A stretch of 64,000 nt of DNA from an uncultured Sphingobium sp. (GCA_946885845.1 CAMPHJ010000008.1:1-64000); one strand, 5' to 3'; counted from the stretch's first letter, positions 1 through 11,137 are shown. A program made the numbers and translations. The notes: generated by a model from the letters alone, not told the origin.

Positions 1-1496
1 AGCCCCTTGCGGACCAATTCGTTCACGACCTGCGGGTTGGCTTTGCCCTGCATCGCCTTCATCGTCTGTCCGACGAAGAAGCCGAACAGTGCTTCCTTGC
101 CCGCCCTATATTGATCGACCTTGTCGCCATTGTCGGCCAGCACCTTGGCTACCGCCGCCTCGATCGCGCCGGTATCGGAAGTCTGCTTCAGCCCCTTTTC
201 CTCGACGATTTTGGCTGCGCGATCGCCGGTTTCGAGCATGATTTCGAACACCTGCTTGGCAATGGTGCCGCTGATCGTGCCATCGGCGACCAGCGCCAGC
301 AGTTCCGCGCCCTCCTCCGGGCCGACGGGGCTGTCCTCCAGGCTTTTGCCGAGCCGGTTGAGCGCGCCATAAAGCTCCGACAGCAGCCAATTGGCTGACG
401 CCTTGGCAACCTCTCCCTCGCTCTTTTTCTGGATGCGCGCCGCTTCGGCCAGCAGCGCCTCGAACCAGCGTGCGGTGTCCGCGTCAGCGGTCAGAGTCGC
501 GGCATTATAGGCGGAAAGGCCCAGCTGCTCTTCATAGCGGTGGCGTTTAACATCGGGGAGTTCGGGCAGCGATTGGCGACATTCCTCCAGGAAAGCATCG
601 TCCAGTTCGAGCGGCAACAGATCGGGATCGGGGAAGTAGCGATAATCATGCGCATCTTCCTTCGACCGCATGGACCGTGTTTCATTCCTGTCCGGGTCGT
701 AAAGGCGCGTTTCCTGAACGATCTTGCCGCCAGCTTCCAGTACGTCGACCTGACGGCTCGCCTCATATTCGACCACCGCCATGACGAATCGGACCGAGTT
801 CACATTCTTTGTTTCCGTGCGCGTGCCGAATTCATGTCCCGGCTTGCGGACGGAAACATTGACGTCGGCGCGCATCGAACCCTGGTCCATATTGCCGTCG
901 CAGGAGCCGACATAGCGAAGGATGGTTCGCAGCTTCGACAGATACGCCCCTGCTTCAGCGGGAGAACGCATGTCCGGCTTCGACACGATTTCCATCAGCG
1001 CCACGCCGGAACGGTTAAGGTCGACATAGGAACGCGTAGGATGCTGGTCATGCATCAGCTTGCCCGCATCCTGCTCAACATGGATGCGTTCGATGCCGAT
1101 CCGCTTGGTTTCAGCGTCGGGGTTTTTCTCGTCGAGATTGATCTCAATCTCTCCCTCGCCCACCAGCGGGTGATAGAGCTGGCTGATCTGGTAGCCCTGC
1201 GGCAGATCGGCGTAGAAATAATTCTTGCGATCAAAGCGCGACCATTTGTTGATCTTCGCATTGATGGCCATGCCGGTGCGCACCGCCTGGCGGATGCATT
1301 CCCGGTTCGGCACGGGCAGCATGCCGGGCATGGCCGCATCCACCAGCGACACCTGCGTGTTCGGCTCCGCACCGAAAGCGGTAGCCGCGCCGGAAAAAAG
1401 CTTCGCCTGGCTCGTCACCTGCGCATGGACTTCGAGGCCGATCACGACCTCCCACTCGCCGGTTGCGCCCTGAATGCGATATGCTGTGTCGGTCAT
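1..1496 (-). CDS. gatB: Asp-tRNA(Asn)/Glu-tRNA(Gln) amidotransferase subunit B (3' end outside window)
   Basis: GatB is the tRNA-binding subunit of GatCAB, which converts Glu-tRNA(Gln) and Asp-tRNA(Asn) to the amidated forms using ammonia supplied by GatA. About 498 residues are visible and the frame stays open to base 1, so the C-terminus is cut by the window edge. The N-terminal GatB domain begins with [11 protein letters not shown] at about residue 17. The later segment [11 protein letters not shown] and a C-terminal helical YqeY-like tail ending in VVNELVRKG are typical of the family. The ATG at 1496 is the natural start. It lies downstream of gatC and gatA in the same direction, separated from gatA by a 97-base gap that holds a pair of palindromic repeats. 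Identification is secure. Confidence 0.95.
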   Translation of the reverse strand, partial: MTDTAYRIQGATGEWEVVIGLEVHAQVTSQAKLFSGAATAFGAEPNTQVSLVDAAMPGMLPVPNRECIRQAVRTGMAINAKINKWSRFDRKNYFYADLPQGYQISQLYHPLVGEGEIEINLDEKNPDAETKRIGIERIHVEQDAGKLMHDQHPTRSYVDLNRSGVALMEIVSKPDMRSPAEAGAYLSKLRTILRYVGSCDGNMDQGSMRADVNVSVRKPGHEFGTRTETKNVNSVRFVMAVVEYEASRQVDVLEAGGKIVQETRLYDPDRNETRSMRSKEDAHDYRYFPDPDLLPLELDDAFLEECRQSLPELPDVKRHRYEEQLGLSAYNAATLTADADTARWFEALLAEAARIQKKSEGEVAKASANWLLSELYGALNRLGKSLEDSPVGPEEGAELLALVADGTISGTIAKQVFEIMLETGDRAAKIVEEKGLKQTSDTGAIEAAVAKVLADNGDKVDQYRAGKEALFGFFVGQTMKAMQGKANPQVVNELVRKG

Positions 1497-1510
1497 CTTC
1501 TTGTCCTCAA

Positions 1511-1585
1511 GTGTTCCTGCGAAGGCAGGAACCCAGGGTGAGTGCAGAGCCAAGTGGCCCTGGGCTCCGGCTTTCGCCGGAGCAC
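1511..1585. repeat. Inverted pair of REP-like palindromic units between gatA and gatB
   Basis: Two 28-base units face each other. Bases 1511-1538 read in reverse complement and bases 1558-1585 read forward share the same layout: CCCTGGG, an 8-bp stem, a tetraloop, the other stem arm, then AC. The first stem is GTTCCTGC/GCAGGAAC (1513-1520 with 1525-1532) and the second is GCTCCGGC/GCCGGAGC (1564-1571 with 1576-1583). The stems differ at two base pairs, both changed on both sides so that pairing is kept. This resembles the REP-type intergenic elements I remember as common in sphingomonads. Confidence 0.8.
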
Positions 1586-1593
1586 GGTTCATT

Positions 1594-3081
1594 TTACCAC
1601 CACTTCGCCGGCCGTGCCGTGAAGCCCGCGCGTTCCTCGATAGCGAGGCCCGCGTTTAGCACCGTCTGCTCGTCCAGCGCCTTGCCGATGATCTGCAACC
1701 CAAGCGGCAAGCCCTGCGAGTCCAGCCCACCCGGCACTGCCATCGCAGGCAAACCGGCTAGGGAGGCAGGCACGGTGAAGACGTCGTTCAGGTACATGGC
1801 CAGTGGATCGGCCTGCTTTTCGCCCAGCGCAAAGGAGGCGCTCGGTGCGGTCGGCGTCAGCAGCAGATCGCATTTTTCGAAAGCCTGTTCGAAGTCGCGC
1901 GCGATCAGCGCCCGGACCTTCTGCGCCTGCGTATAATAGGCGTCGTAAAAGCCCGCTGACAGCACATAGGTGCCGATCATGATGCGGCGCTTGACCTCTG
2001 GTCCAAAGCCCAAGGCGCGGGTTGCGGCATACATGTCCTGCAATCCCGCCCCATCGGGCAGGTCGCGCTGGCCGTAACGCACGCCATCATAACGGGCGAG
2101 GTTCGAAGAAGCCTCTGCCGGGGCGATGATATAATAGGTCGGCAGCGCATATTTGGTATGAGGCAGCGATACCTCCACCACCTCGGCGCCCGCGTCCTTT
2201 AGCCAATCAATGCCGCGATCCCACATGGCGGAGATTTCAGCATTCAGGCCATCGGGACGATATTCCTTGGGAATACCGACCTTTTTACCCTTGAGATTGC
2301 TCGACAAATTGGCTTCCCACTGCGGCACGGCCAGATCGAGCGAGGTGGAATCCTTGGGGTCGAACCCCGCCATCGTCTCCAGCAGGATTGCATTGTCGCG
2401 CACCGTCCGCGCCATCGGCCCGGCCTGGTCGAGCGAGCTTGCGAACGCCACGATGCCCCAGCGCGAGCAACGCCCGTAAGTCGGCTTGATGCCCGAAATG
2501 CCGGTGAAGGCAGCGGGCTGACGGATAGAACCGCCCGTATCGGTCCCGGTGGCCGCCGGACACAGCCGCGCGGCGATGGCAGAGGACGAACCGCCCGAAG
2601 AACCGCCCGGCGCAAGCGGAGCAGTATCGCCACCGCCACGCCGCCAGGGCGAAATGACATTGCCGAAATAGCTGGTCTCGTTCGACGAACCCATGGCGAA
2701 CTGATCGAGGTTTAGCTTGCCCAGCATCCCCGCACCCGCATCCCACAGTTTTTGCGACACGGTGGATTCATAGGTCGGGGTGAAGCCTTCCAGCATGTGG
2801 CTGGCCGCGGTCGTCTGTACGCCTTCCGTGCAAAACAGGTCCTTCATGCCGATCGGCACGCCCGAAAGCGGCTTAAGTGCCTCACCACCAGCCTTCGCCT
2901 TGTCGGCCGCATCGGCAGCTTCCAGAGCCTTTTCCGGCGTTTCCACGATAAAGGCGTTCAGCGCCTTGGCAGCCGCGACATTGGCGTTGAACGCCTCGGC
3001 CACTTCGCGCGCCGAAAAATCGCCCGCGCGAAAGCCGTCGCGGATTTCCGCAACCGTCAGGTCAGTCAGATTGCTCATCAT
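1594..3081 (-). CDS. gatA: Asp-tRNA(Asn)/Glu-tRNA(Gln) amidotransferase subunit A
   Basis: GatA is the glutaminase subunit of GatCAB and belongs to the amidase signature family. The Ser-cisSer-Lys triad can be placed from the sequence: Lys80 in [10 protein letters not shown], a serine of the [10 protein letters not shown] stretch (about Ser161), and Ser185 in [10 protein letters not shown]. The length of 495 residues is normal. Two adjacent ATG codons (3081 and 3078) are possible starts. The first overlaps the gatC stop in an ATGA arrangement, which suggests translational coupling within gatC-gatA-gatB. The ammonia released here is channelled to GatB. Confidence 0.97.
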   Translation of the reverse strand: MMSNLTDLTVAEIRDGFRAGDFSAREVAEAFNANVAAAKALNAFIVETPEKALEAADAADKAKAGGEALKPLSGVPIGMKDLFCTEGVQTTAASHMLEGFTPTYESTVSQKLWDAGAGMLGKLNLDQFAMGSSNETSYFGNVISPWRRGGGDTAPLAPGGSSGGSSSAIAARLCPAATGTDTGGSIRQPAAFTGISGIKPTYGRCSRWGIVAFASSLDQAGPMARTVRDNAILLETMAGFDPKDSTSLDLAVPQWEANLSSNLKGKKVGIPKEYRPDGLNAEISAMWDRGIDWLKDAGAEVVEVSLPHTKYALPTYYIIAPAEASSNLARYDGVRYGQRDLPDGAGLQDMYAATRALGFGPEVKRRIMIGTYVLSAGFYDAYYTQAQKVRALIARDFEQAFEKCDLLLTPTAPSASFALGEKQADPLAMYLNDVFTVPASLAGLPAMAVPGGLDSQGLPLGLQIIGKALDEQTVLNAGLAIEERAGFTARPAKWW

Positions 3082-3365
3082 TCGATCACCTTGGGCACGG
3101 CGAAGAAGCCATGTTCAGCCTGTGGCGCATTGGCCAGCACCTTGTCGCGGACATTGCCGTCGGTGACAGCATCTTCGCGCAGGCGCAGCTTGTTAGGGAT
3201 GACGGCGGTCATCGGCCCAACGCCGGTCACATCCACCTCGCCCAATTGCTCCACCCAGCCAAGGATGTTGTTGAGTTCCGGCACCATTGCTTCGGCTTCG
3301 GCGTCGGTCACCGAAATGCGCGAGAGGCTGGCGATCTTTTTCACGGTCTGAAGGTCTATCGACAT
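3078..3365 (-). CDS. gatC: Asp-tRNA(Asn)/Glu-tRNA(Gln) amidotransferase subunit C
   Basis: This is the small stabilising subunit that wraps around the GatA-GatB interface. The 95-residue protein has the family pattern: an N-terminal helix ([16 protein letters not shown]), a middle [11 protein letters not shown] helix and a C-terminal segment ending in FFAVPKVIE. It is the first gene of the gat operon and its stop codon overlaps the gatA start by four bases. The operon promoter should lie in the 109-base divergent gap toward the DUF3089 gene. Confidence 0.95.
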   Translation of the reverse strand: MSIDLQTVKKIASLSRISVTDAEAEAMVPELNNILGWVEQLGEVDVTGVGPMTAVIPNKLRLREDAVTDGNVRDKVLANAPQAEHGFFAVPKVIE

Positions 3366-3474
3366 GGGCCGCCGCTACCACCCGCTCACGCCCGCTTCAA
3401 GTCTGCACTTGCGCGCCACATTCACCTGCGCCAGACAGCGCCGCCAGAAGCAGGCTGTAAGGCGCTGCCAACTG

Positions 3475-4608
3475 ATGGAGAGCAAAGCCTTGGCCCGCAA
3501 GTTTCTTTACGTCATCGCCAGCCTGATCGTGCTGGTCCTGGCGGCGTTGCTGGCATATCGAATTTGGGGCATGCAGATGATCCGCGCGGTCATGGTTCCG
3601 CGTGAAGCCTTCACCCCCCTCGCCCCTCTCCCCGTAAATGCCTATGACGACCGGGGAATGTGGATCGCACGGCCCGACATCGTCAGGGATAATCCGGCGC
3701 TTTGGCGGCCCGAAGGCTTGAAGGACGAACCCGTTGCGCAAAAGGCCGCAGTCTTCTTCATCCATCCCACATCCTATATCACCACGTTCAGCGGCGCGCA
3801 TTGGAACATGCGGCTGAACGACAAGGGGGCCCTCGCGACCGCGCGGATTTTTGTGCGGGATCAGGCCAGCGCGTTCAACGGCATCGGCGACATTTGGGTT
3901 CCGCGATATCGCCAGGCCAATTTCGGCGCATTCCTGACCAGCGAGCCCGCCGGGGATCGAGCGCTGTCCGCTGCTTATGGCGATGTCGTTCTGGCCTTCG
4001 CCGCCTTCCTTAAGGCCAATCCCACCGGGCCGCTGATCCTTGCCGCGCATAGCCAAGGATCGCGTCATCTGCTCCAGTTGCTGCGCGAACAGGTGGCGGG
4101 CAAGCCGGTCGCGGACCGGGTGGTCGCAGCCTATGCGGTCGGGTGGCCCGTATCGGTAGAGGCGGACCTGCCCGCGCTGGGCCTACCCGCCTGTGCACGT
4201 CGCGATCAGGCGCATTGCCTGGTCAGTTGGCAGAGCTATGCCGATCCCGCCGACCCTTCGCCCATGATTGAAAGCTTCGAGCGTCAGAGGGGCTTCACCG
4301 GGATGACGCGCAAGGGCACGAACATGCTGTGCACCAACCCGATCACGGGCGTTCTTGACGGAACTGCCGCAGCGAGCGCCAATCAGGGAACGCTGGACAG
4401 CCGCGACGAGAAGGGGGCACCGCGACTGATCAAAGGGATCGTGCCTGCCAAGTGCGATGGCAGAGGCATATTGATGATCGGCGAGCCCATCGACATGGGG
4501 CCGTTCACCTTGCCCGGCAACAATTATCACGTCTATGACTACAGCCTCTTTTGGGGCGACGTGCGGGAAGACGCGCGACATCGACTGGCGGCTTTTCTGA
4601 AATCATGA
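3475..4608 (+). CDS. DUF3089 family alpha/beta-hydrolase-like protein, membrane anchored
   Basis: The ATG at 3475 gives a 377-residue protein with one N-terminal membrane segment ([21 protein letters not shown]) and a DUF3089-type domain. The segment [14 protein letters not shown] places a Gly/Ala-His-Ser-Gln-Gly nucleophile elbow at about Ser193, as in alpha/beta hydrolases. The downstream conserved stretch [36 protein letters not shown] is typical of this family. A longer frame from 3364 exists, but its first 37 residues are Arg-rich and unlike a start. The substrate is unknown. The last four bases overlap ruvX (ATGA), so the two are probably co-translated. Confidence 0.75.
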   Translation: MESKALARKFLYVIASLIVLVLAALLAYRIWGMQMIRAVMVPREAFTPLAPLPVNAYDDRGMWIARPDIVRDNPALWRPEGLKDEPVAQKAAVFFIHPTSYITTFSGAHWNMRLNDKGALATARIFVRDQASAFNGIGDIWVPRYRQANFGAFLTSEPAGDRALSAAYGDVVLAFAAFLKANPTGPLILAAHSQGSRHLLQLLREQVAGKPVADRVVAAYAVGWPVSVEADLPALGLPACARRDQAHCLVSWQSYADPADPSPMIESFERQRGFTGMTRKGTNMLCTNPITGVLDGTAAASANQGTLDSRDEKGAPRLIKGIVPAKCDGRGILMIGEPIDMGPFTLPGNNYHVYDYSLFWGDVREDARHRLAAFLKS

Positions 4609-5081
4609 CTTTATCCCTGATCACCAATCACCGCGCTGATTTTCGCGAAGCCCTGCCCCAGGGTGGAAGGCTGCTCGGCATGGACGTGGGGACCAAGACG
4701 ATCGGCTTGGCCTTATGCGACGCTGGCTGGTCCATCGCCAGCCCCGCTCATACGGTTGCCCGCGGCAAGTTCAGCAAGGACAAGATCGCGCTGACCGCCT
4801 TTATCGATCAGCAGCAGGTGAAGGGGATCGTCATTGGCCTGCCCCTGAACCTTGACGGCGGCGAAAGTCCGCGCAGTCAGGCCAGCCGTGCTTTCGCCCG
4901 CAACATCGCCGACCTGGGCCGACCAATCCTGCTATGGGATGAACGCTGGTCGACGCAGGCCGTCACACGCACATTATTGGAAGCCGACGCCAGCCGCGCC
5001 CGGCGCAGTGAACTGGTCGACAAGCTAGCCGCCAGCTACATATTGCAGGGCGCGATCGATGGGTTAATGGCAAGCTTTTAA
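4605..5081 (+). CDS. ruvX: RuvX/YqgF family putative pre-16S rRNA nuclease (Holliday-junction-resolvase-like)
   Basis: The 158-residue RNase H-fold protein has [15 protein letters not shown] near residues 25-39, which carries the first catalytic Asp (Asp27). It also has [19 protein letters not shown], the conserved DERxST motif, and a final Asp-rich helix ([17 protein letters not shown]). YqgF proteins process the 5' end of 16S rRNA in E. coli, and resolvase activity has been claimed for some members. The start ATG at 4605 overlaps the stop of the DUF3089 gene. The gene converges with serB. Confidence 0.9.
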   Translation: MTLSLITNHRADFREALPQGGRLLGMDVGTKTIGLALCDAGWSIASPAHTVARGKFSKDKIALTAFIDQQQVKGIVIGLPLNLDGGESPRSQASRAFARNIADLGRPILLWDERWSTQAVTRTLLEADASRARRSELVDKLAASYILQGAIDGLMASF

Positions 5082-5137
5082 GCCTGACCGGACCTTCGCG
5101 CGATCAACACGCAGCCAGCCGTGACGTCCCGAAAACT

Positions 5138-6016
5138 TCAATCATGCACCCAATGAGCGGCCGCTATGCCCTGGGCGTAGAGCAGCACCGACAGGTCACC
5201 ATGGACAATCTCGGCTGCTGCTGCTTCCCTGGTCTTGGGCTTGGCATGATAGGCAACGCCCAAGCCGGCTGCCTGGATCATGGGAATGTCGTTCGCCCCA
5301 TCACCGACCGCCAGGGTAAGAGCGCGATCAATGCCGCCCGCGATGGCCTGCTCCAACTCGGCCCGCTTGCGCGCCGCATCCACGATGGGCAGGGCAACCG
5401 TTCCAGCCAGCGTGCCGTCGATTATGTCCAGCACATTGGCCACCGCACTGTCGAAGCCGATCTCTTCGGCTACCGGCCCGGTGAAGCGAGTGAAACCGCC
5501 TGAAACCAGCAGCGCCCGTGCGCCCCTCACCTTCATAGTGCGGACCAGCACGTTGGCGCCAGGCATGATCTTCACTCGCTCCACCCGGCAACGATCGATC
5601 GCGGAATCCTCAAGCCCTTTGAGCAACGCAACCCGTTCATGCAGCGCCCCGGCAAAGTCCAGCTCGCCGCGCATGGCCCGTTCGGTAATGTCCGCAATCT
5701 GCGTCTTTATCCCGGCATAGTCAGCCAGCTCGTCGATACATTCCACGGTAATCATGGTGGAATCCATGTCGGCGATCAGCAGTTTCTTTTCACGGTTGTC
5801 CGCAGACTGAACGATTATGTCCACCCCCTGCCCCAGCCCGGCAAGCGCGGCACGCGCGACCATCGGCTCTGCATTGAAGAAAATGTCGGCTGCCTTGCCT
5901 TCGTCCAGCCAGACGCTATCGCCCGGCGCGCAGCCGGCTTGGGCCAGCCGACGAACCGCCTCTGCAATATCTTCCTGACTCAAGGCCGCACTTGCCACTA
6001 AGGTCGCGACGAACAT
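5138..6016 (-). CDS. serB: Phosphoserine phosphatase
   Basis: This HAD-superfamily enzyme performs the last step of serine synthesis, hydrolysing O-phosphoserine. The catalytic motif [21 protein letters not shown] gives the nucleophile Asp83 and acid Asp85. Motif II is in [23 protein letters not shown], and the distal Lys/Asp motifs are in [14 protein letters not shown]. The start chosen (6016, ATG) follows GGGAG on the coding strand and gives 292 residues. The frame remains open upstream, but that part only reads through the tandem repeat and miaA. The ATG shares bases with the divergent miaA ATG. Confidence 0.93.
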   Translation of the reverse strand: MFVATLVASAALSQEDIAEAVRRLAQAGCAPGDSVWLDEGKAADIFFNAEPMVARAALAGLGQGVDIIVQSADNREKKLLIADMDSTMITVECIDELADYAGIKTQIADITERAMRGELDFAGALHERVALLKGLEDSAIDRCRVERVKIMPGANVLVRTMKVRGARALLVSGGFTRFTGPVAEEIGFDSAVANVLDIIDGTLAGTVALPIVDAARKRAELEQAIAGGIDRALTLAVGDGANDIPMIQAAGLGVAYHAKPKTREAAAAEIVHGDLSVLLYAQGIAAAHWVHD

Positions 6017-6989
6017 GGACACTCCCGAAACAAACTGGCCCGAAACAAACTGGCCCGAAACATATAAAGGCGAATCCCGCCCGCGCGTGGCGCTTATTGC
6101 CGGACCCACCGCCAGCGGCAAGAGCGCGCTCGCCATCGCATTGGCCAAGGCAGCGAACGGGGTCGTCATCAATGCCGATGCCAGCCAGGTCTATGCCGAC
6201 CTTCAAATCCTGTCCGCCCGTCCCAATGCGCAGGAAATGGGGGGCGTTCCCCACCGCCTCTTTGGCCATATTGATGGCGCGCAGGCGTGTACCGCCGCCC
6301 GCTGGGCAGCCGAGGCGCGCGCTGAAATCCGGCGAGCGCATGAAGGCGGGCAGCTACCGATCCTGGTGGGTGGCACGGGCCTTTATATTCGCACGTTGCT
6401 CGATGGAATTGCGCCGGTGCCGGACATTGACCCCGCCATACGCGCCGAAGTGCGCGCTTTGCCCGTGGCTGATGCGCATGCGGCCCTGACCTGCGAAGAT
6501 CCGCCTGCTGCGGCACGTCTGGCCGCTGCCGACACAAGCCGGGTCGCTCGCGCGCTTGAGGTCGTGCGATCCACCGGACGAACACTCGCCGAATGGCAGC
6601 AACATAAGCGCGGCGGGATCGCAGAGCAGATCAGGCTATCGCCGCTAATCCTGCTGCCCCCGCGCGACTGGCTGATCGACCGATGTGACAGCCGCTTTGA
6701 ACAGATGGTGACAAGCGGGGCCGTGACGGAAGTGGAAGCCCTGCTGGCCCGCAATCTTTCCCCCGACCTCCCGGTCATGCGGGCGATCGGCGTGCCAGAG
6801 ATTGCGGCCTGGCTGCGGGGAGAGATGGAACAGGCAACGATGCTGGAGCGCGGCCGCATCGCTACCCGGCAATATGCCAAACGCCAGTATACCTGGTTTT
6901 CCCGACAACCCCCCAGCGACTGGCCGCGAGAAATTGAGCATATTGATAACAATATCATCGACGATATCGTAATTAAATTACGTGCATAG
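6015..6989 (+). CDS. miaA: tRNA dimethylallyltransferase
   Basis: MiaA transfers a dimethylallyl group to A37 of tRNAs that read UNN codons. The Walker-A-like P-loop GPTASGKS is at residues 30-37, followed by [19 protein letters not shown] and the conserved [16 protein letters not shown]. The length of 324 residues is normal. The first 18 residues include an unusual [15 protein letters not shown] repeat encoded by a 15-base tandem repeat. Other family members usually begin close to the P-loop strand, so this N-terminal extension is probably dispensable. A weak AAGG lies upstream of the ATG at 6015, which overlaps the divergent serB start. Confidence 0.93.
   Translation: MDTPETNWPETNWPETYKGESRPRVALIAGPTASGKSALAIALAKAANGVVINADASQVYADLQILSARPNAQEMGGVPHRLFGHIDGAQACTAARWAAEARAEIRRAHEGGQLPILVGGTGLYIRTLLDGIAPVPDIDPAIRAEVRALPVADAHAALTCEDPPAAARLAAADTSRVARALEVVRSTGRTLAEWQQHKRGGIAEQIRLSPLILLPPRDWLIDRCDSRFEQMVTSGAVTEVEALLARNLSPDLPVMRAIGVPEIAAWLRGEMEQATMLERGRIATRQYAKRQYTWFSRQPPSDWPREIEHIDNNIIDDIVIKLRA
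6024..6061. repeat. 15-base tandem repeat (about 2.5 copies) at the serB/miaA junction
   Basis: The unit CCCGAAACAAACTGG occurs at 6024-6038 and 6039-6053 and restarts as CCCGAAAC at 6054-6061. Because 15 is a multiple of three, copy-number change would add or remove five residues at the MiaA N-terminus without a frameshift. The same DNA is the upstream region of serB on the other strand. Confidence 0.9.
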
Positions 6990-7008
6990 CTATTGACTAG
7001 GCATTTTA

Positions 7009-7074
7009 TGTCTAATAGAGGCACCCTCCTTGCCTTCGCTCCTCATCTGGAGCAGAGGGCGCAACCTGCATAGC
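7009..7074 (+). other. Possible 21-codon leader ORF upstream of ilvB
   Basis: A short frame begins ATG TCT AAT and ends at TAG 7072-7074, encoding MSNRGTLLAFAPHLEQRAQPA. It lies just before ilvB, and a small hairpin GCTCC/GGAGC (loop TCATCT) lies inside it. It has only three leucines and no valine or isoleucine, so it is a poor match to a classical attenuator peptide. No ribosome binding site is obvious. It is recorded because ilv genes are often attenuated. Confidence 0.2.
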
Positions 7075-7088
7075 GGAAGGATTTCATC

Positions 7089-8837
7089 GTGGCCGAAAAG
7101 AGCGGCGCGGACATATTGGTTGAGTGCCTGATCGACTTGGGGGTCGAGGTCGTGTTCGGTTATCCGGGCGGGGCTGTGTTGCCCATTTACGATGCGCTCT
7201 ACAATCATCCGAAAATCCGCCACGTCCTTGTCCGTCACGAACAGGGCGCGACCCATATGGCGGAAGGCTATGCCCGTTCGACCGGCAAGCCCGGCGTCGT
7301 GCTGGTCACGTCCGGCCCCGGCGCTACAAATGCCGTCACCGGCATCACCGACGCGCTGATGGATTCCATCCCGATGGTCGTCATCACCGGCCAAGTCGCA
7401 ACGCAGCTGATCGGCACCGACGCTTTCCAGGAAGCGGACACCATCGGCATCACGCGCCATTGTTCGAAGCATAATTATCTGGTGAAGGACCCGGCCAAGT
7501 TGGCAGGCGTCGTTCATGAGGCGTTTCATATCGCCACCACCGGTCGGCCCGGCCCGGTCGTCGTGGACATTCCCAAGAATGTCCAGGTCGCGACCGCGCG
7601 TTATGAACGTCCCGAACGGCTGGAACATGCCAGCTACCGCCCGCAGACAAAGGCGGACCTTGCGGTCATCGCCAAGGCTGTCGAGTTGCTCGCAAATGCT
7701 GAGCGTCCGGTTCTATATACCGGCGGCGGCGTGATCAATTCCGGGCCGGAAGCATCCACGCTGCTGCGGGAACTGGCAGCGCTGACCGGTGCGCCGGTGA
7801 CTTCCACGCTGATGGGCCTGGGCGCCTATCCCGCATCCGGGCCGCAATGGCTGGGCATGTTGGGCATGCATGGGACTTACGAAGCCAATTGGGCGATGAA
7901 CAAGGCCGATGTCATCCTGTGTGTCGGCGCCCGGTTCGACGACCGGGTCACGGGGCGTCTGGATGCTTTCGCGCCCAACAGCACGAAAATCCACATCGAC
8001 ATCGATCGCAGCTCCATCAACAAGACGGTCGCCGTCGACTTGCCCGTCATTGCGGACGTCGGCAGCGCTCTGACCGACATGATCGCATGCTGGAAGGATC
8101 GCGGGCACAAGACAGCTGACCTGTCCGAATGGTGGGCCCGAATCGAAGGATGGCGCGCCCGCAACAGCCTGGCCTATCCCGAAAGCCGCGAAGAGATCAT
8201 GCCGCAGGAGGCAATCGCTCAGCTCTACAAGGCGTCACGTTCGGCGGAAGATGTGATCATCACCACCGAAGTCGGCCAGCATCAAATGTGGGCGGCCCAG
8301 CATTTCGGCTTTGACGCGCCCAACAAATGGCTGACCTCCGGCGGCCTTGGCACCATGGGCTATGGCTTCCCCGCCGCCATCGGCGCGCAGGTCGGCAACC
8401 CCGACAGCCTGGTCGTCTGCGTCGCGGGCGATGCGTCGATCCAGATGAACATCCAGGAAATGGGGACGGCCAGCCAATATCGTTTGCCGGTCAAGATTTT
8501 CATCCTGAACAATGAATATATGGGCATGGTTCGCCAGTGGCAGGAACTGACCTATGAAAGCCGCTATTCCAACAGCTATTCGGATAGCTTGCCCGACTTC
8601 GTGAAGCTGGCCGAGGCCTATGGCTGGACCGGCATACGCATCGAAGGACCACAGGAGCTGGAAGCAGGCATTCGTCAGATGATCGACACGCCCGGCCCCG
8701 TGATCGTGGACTGCCGCGTGGCGAAGCTGTCCAATTGTTTCCCGATGATCCCGTCGGGCGCGGCGCATACCGACATGCTGCTCGACCCCAGCCAGGTGGA
8801 AGGTATCATGTCCGACGAGGCGAAGGCGCTGGTGTGA
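7089..8837 (+). CDS. ilvB: Acetolactate synthase large (catalytic) subunit
   Basis: This ThDP enzyme makes acetolactate or acetohydroxybutyrate, the first common step to valine, leucine and isoleucine. The 582-residue protein starts at GTG 7089 behind GGAAGGA. It shows the N-terminal pyrimidine-binding domain (GYPGGAVLPIYDAL, HEQGATHMAEGYAR), the central domain (GARFDDRVTGRLD) and the C-terminal ThDP motif beginning VAGDASIQMN with the closing NN. Its regulatory subunit ilvN follows after one small intervening gene, so the three are likely one operon running toward ilvC. Confidence 0.96.
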   Translation: MAEKSGADILVECLIDLGVEVVFGYPGGAVLPIYDALYNHPKIRHVLVRHEQGATHMAEGYARSTGKPGVVLVTSGPGATNAVTGITDALMDSIPMVVITGQVATQLIGTDAFQEADTIGITRHCSKHNYLVKDPAKLAGVVHEAFHIATTGRPGPVVVDIPKNVQVATARYERPERLEHASYRPQTKADLAVIAKAVELLANAERPVLYTGGGVINSGPEASTLLRELAALTGAPVTSTLMGLGAYPASGPQWLGMLGMHGTYEANWAMNKADVILCVGARFDDRVTGRLDAFAPNSTKIHIDIDRSSINKTVAVDLPVIADVGSALTDMIACWKDRGHKTADLSEWWARIEGWRARNSLAYPESREEIMPQEAIAQLYKASRSAEDVIITTEVGQHQMWAAQHFGFDAPNKWLTSGGLGTMGYGFPAAIGAQVGNPDSLVVCVAGDASIQMNIQEMGTASQYRLPVKIFILNNEYMGMVRQWQELTYESRYSNSYSDSLPDFVKLAEAYGWTGIRIEGPQELEAGIRQMIDTPGPVIVDCRVAKLSNCFPMIPSGAAHTDMLLDPSQVEGIMSDEAKALV

Positions 8838-8847
8838 AGGTGATGGC

Positions 8848-9198
8848 GTGACCGGACATCTGAAGCTGCGCATTCATGTGAGCGAACCCTTCGATTTCGA
8901 ACGGATCGCGGGTACGGCCGAACTGACGGGCTGGACCGTGGACCATGGTGATCCAGAAAATGAAGAGTGGGAAGTCCATCTGGATGACGGATTTGATTTC
9001 CACGGACGCCGGGTGGGCCGCCTGCTCGCCTCTCCACGCTATGTGGGCGAACATATCGCGCGCATGTTTGACGCGATTGCGGGCTTTCCAGTCCGCCTCG
9101 CTCATCGGGACGAAGGCAGCTGGCACTACGCCTTCACAGGCATGATTTCCGAGCGTCGCGAACGCGACAAGGAACCGGATAACGGGGCAAGCATCTGA
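8848..9198 (+). CDS. Conserved-looking small protein of unknown function between ilvB and ilvN
   Basis: I do not recognise this 116-residue protein. It begins at GTG 8848, ten bases after the ilvB stop and behind AAGG. Its stop overlaps the ilvN start by one base (TGATG), which implies coupled translation with the regulatory subunit. The sequence is soluble, rich in His, Asp and Arg (for example WEVHLDDGFDFHGRRVGRL), and has no membrane segment or signal peptide. The tight placement suggests a link to acetolactate synthase, but no function is shown by the sequence. Confidence 0.75.
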   Translation: MTGHLKLRIHVSEPFDFERIAGTAELTGWTVDHGDPENEEWEVHLDDGFDFHGRRVGRLLASPRYVGEHIARMFDAIAGFPVRLAHRDEGSWHYAFTGMISERRERDKEPDNGASI

Positions 9199-9713
9199 TG
9201 CATATCCAGGAAGAATATAGCGAGCGACACGTCCTGTCGCTGATGGTCGCCAATGAAGCGGGCATTCTGGCCCGCATCGCAGGCCTGTTCACCGCGCGCG
9301 GCTATAATATCGACAGCTTGACCGTGGCGGACATCACAGCCGATCACGCGATCAGCCGCATCACCATCGTCACCAATGGCCCGCCCAAGGTGATCGACCA
9401 GATCATCGCCCAACTGGACCGGCTGGTGCCCGTACATAAGGTGACGGACCTGACCGCCAACGGCCCGTTCGTGGAACGCGAACTGGCGCTGGTCAAGGTT
9501 TCGGGCACTGGCGAAGACCGGATAGAGGCGCTGCGCCTTGCCGACGTGTTCCGCGCCAAGGTGGTGGATACGACGATCGAAAGCTTCATCTTCGAAATCA
9601 CCGGCACCACCGAAAAGATCGACAATTTCGTCGGCCTGATGCGCCAGATCGGCCTGGTTGAAGTCGGCCGCACCGGCGTCGTCGGCCTGATCCGCGGCAA
9701 GGAGCCGAACTGA
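9198..9713 (+). CDS. ilvN: Acetolactate synthase small (regulatory) subunit
   Basis: The 171-residue protein has an N-terminal ACT domain (HVLSLMVANEAGILARIAGLFTARGYNIDSLTVA, residues about 7-40) that binds valine in homologues. A second ACT-like half ends in GVVGLIRGKEPN. It activates the catalytic subunit and confers feedback inhibition. The start overlaps the stop of the preceding small gene by one base. A block of hairpins follows before ilvC. Confidence 0.95.
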   Translation: MHIQEEYSERHVLSLMVANEAGILARIAGLFTARGYNIDSLTVADITADHAISRITIVTNGPPKVIDQIIAQLDRLVPVHKVTDLTANGPFVERELALVKVSGTGEDRIEALRLADVFRAKVVDTTIESFIFEITGTTEKIDNFVGLMRQIGLVEVGRTGVVGLIRGKEPN

Positions 9714-9721
9714 CCGAATTT

Positions 9722-10937
<1,216 letters not shown>

Positions 10938-10947
10938 GACGGCCAGT

Positions 10948-10978
10948 CGCCCCTCCCAACCGCAAATAGGGAGGGGCG
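10948..10978 (+). terminator. Strong hairpin after ilvC
   Basis: A perfect 10-bp stem, CGCCCCTCCC (10948-10957) with GGGAGGGGCG (10969-10978), has an 11-base loop and begins 11 bases after the ilvC stop. There is no T run after it, so it may act as a 3'-end stabiliser or a weak terminator rather than a classical one. Confidence 0.5.
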
Positions 10979-11137
10979 GCGCCATCTTCGGCCGGACTCC
11001 GCGCCCTTGCGCCGACGGAGCCGAAGCGCGCGTTACGGGGATTGAATCGACAACAGTCTGTTTCCAGTTACGGCTCTGGAACAATCGACAAACGCAGCTA
11101 TTGTGTCATCCGTCGATTGCTTCTGGAGAACCGTTCC

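Noticed and set aside
540..1541. Long plus-strand open frame (333 codons) opposite gatB
   Set aside because: It is antisense to a clear gatB, has no recognisable domain, and long antisense frames are expected in high-GC DNA with strong codon bias.
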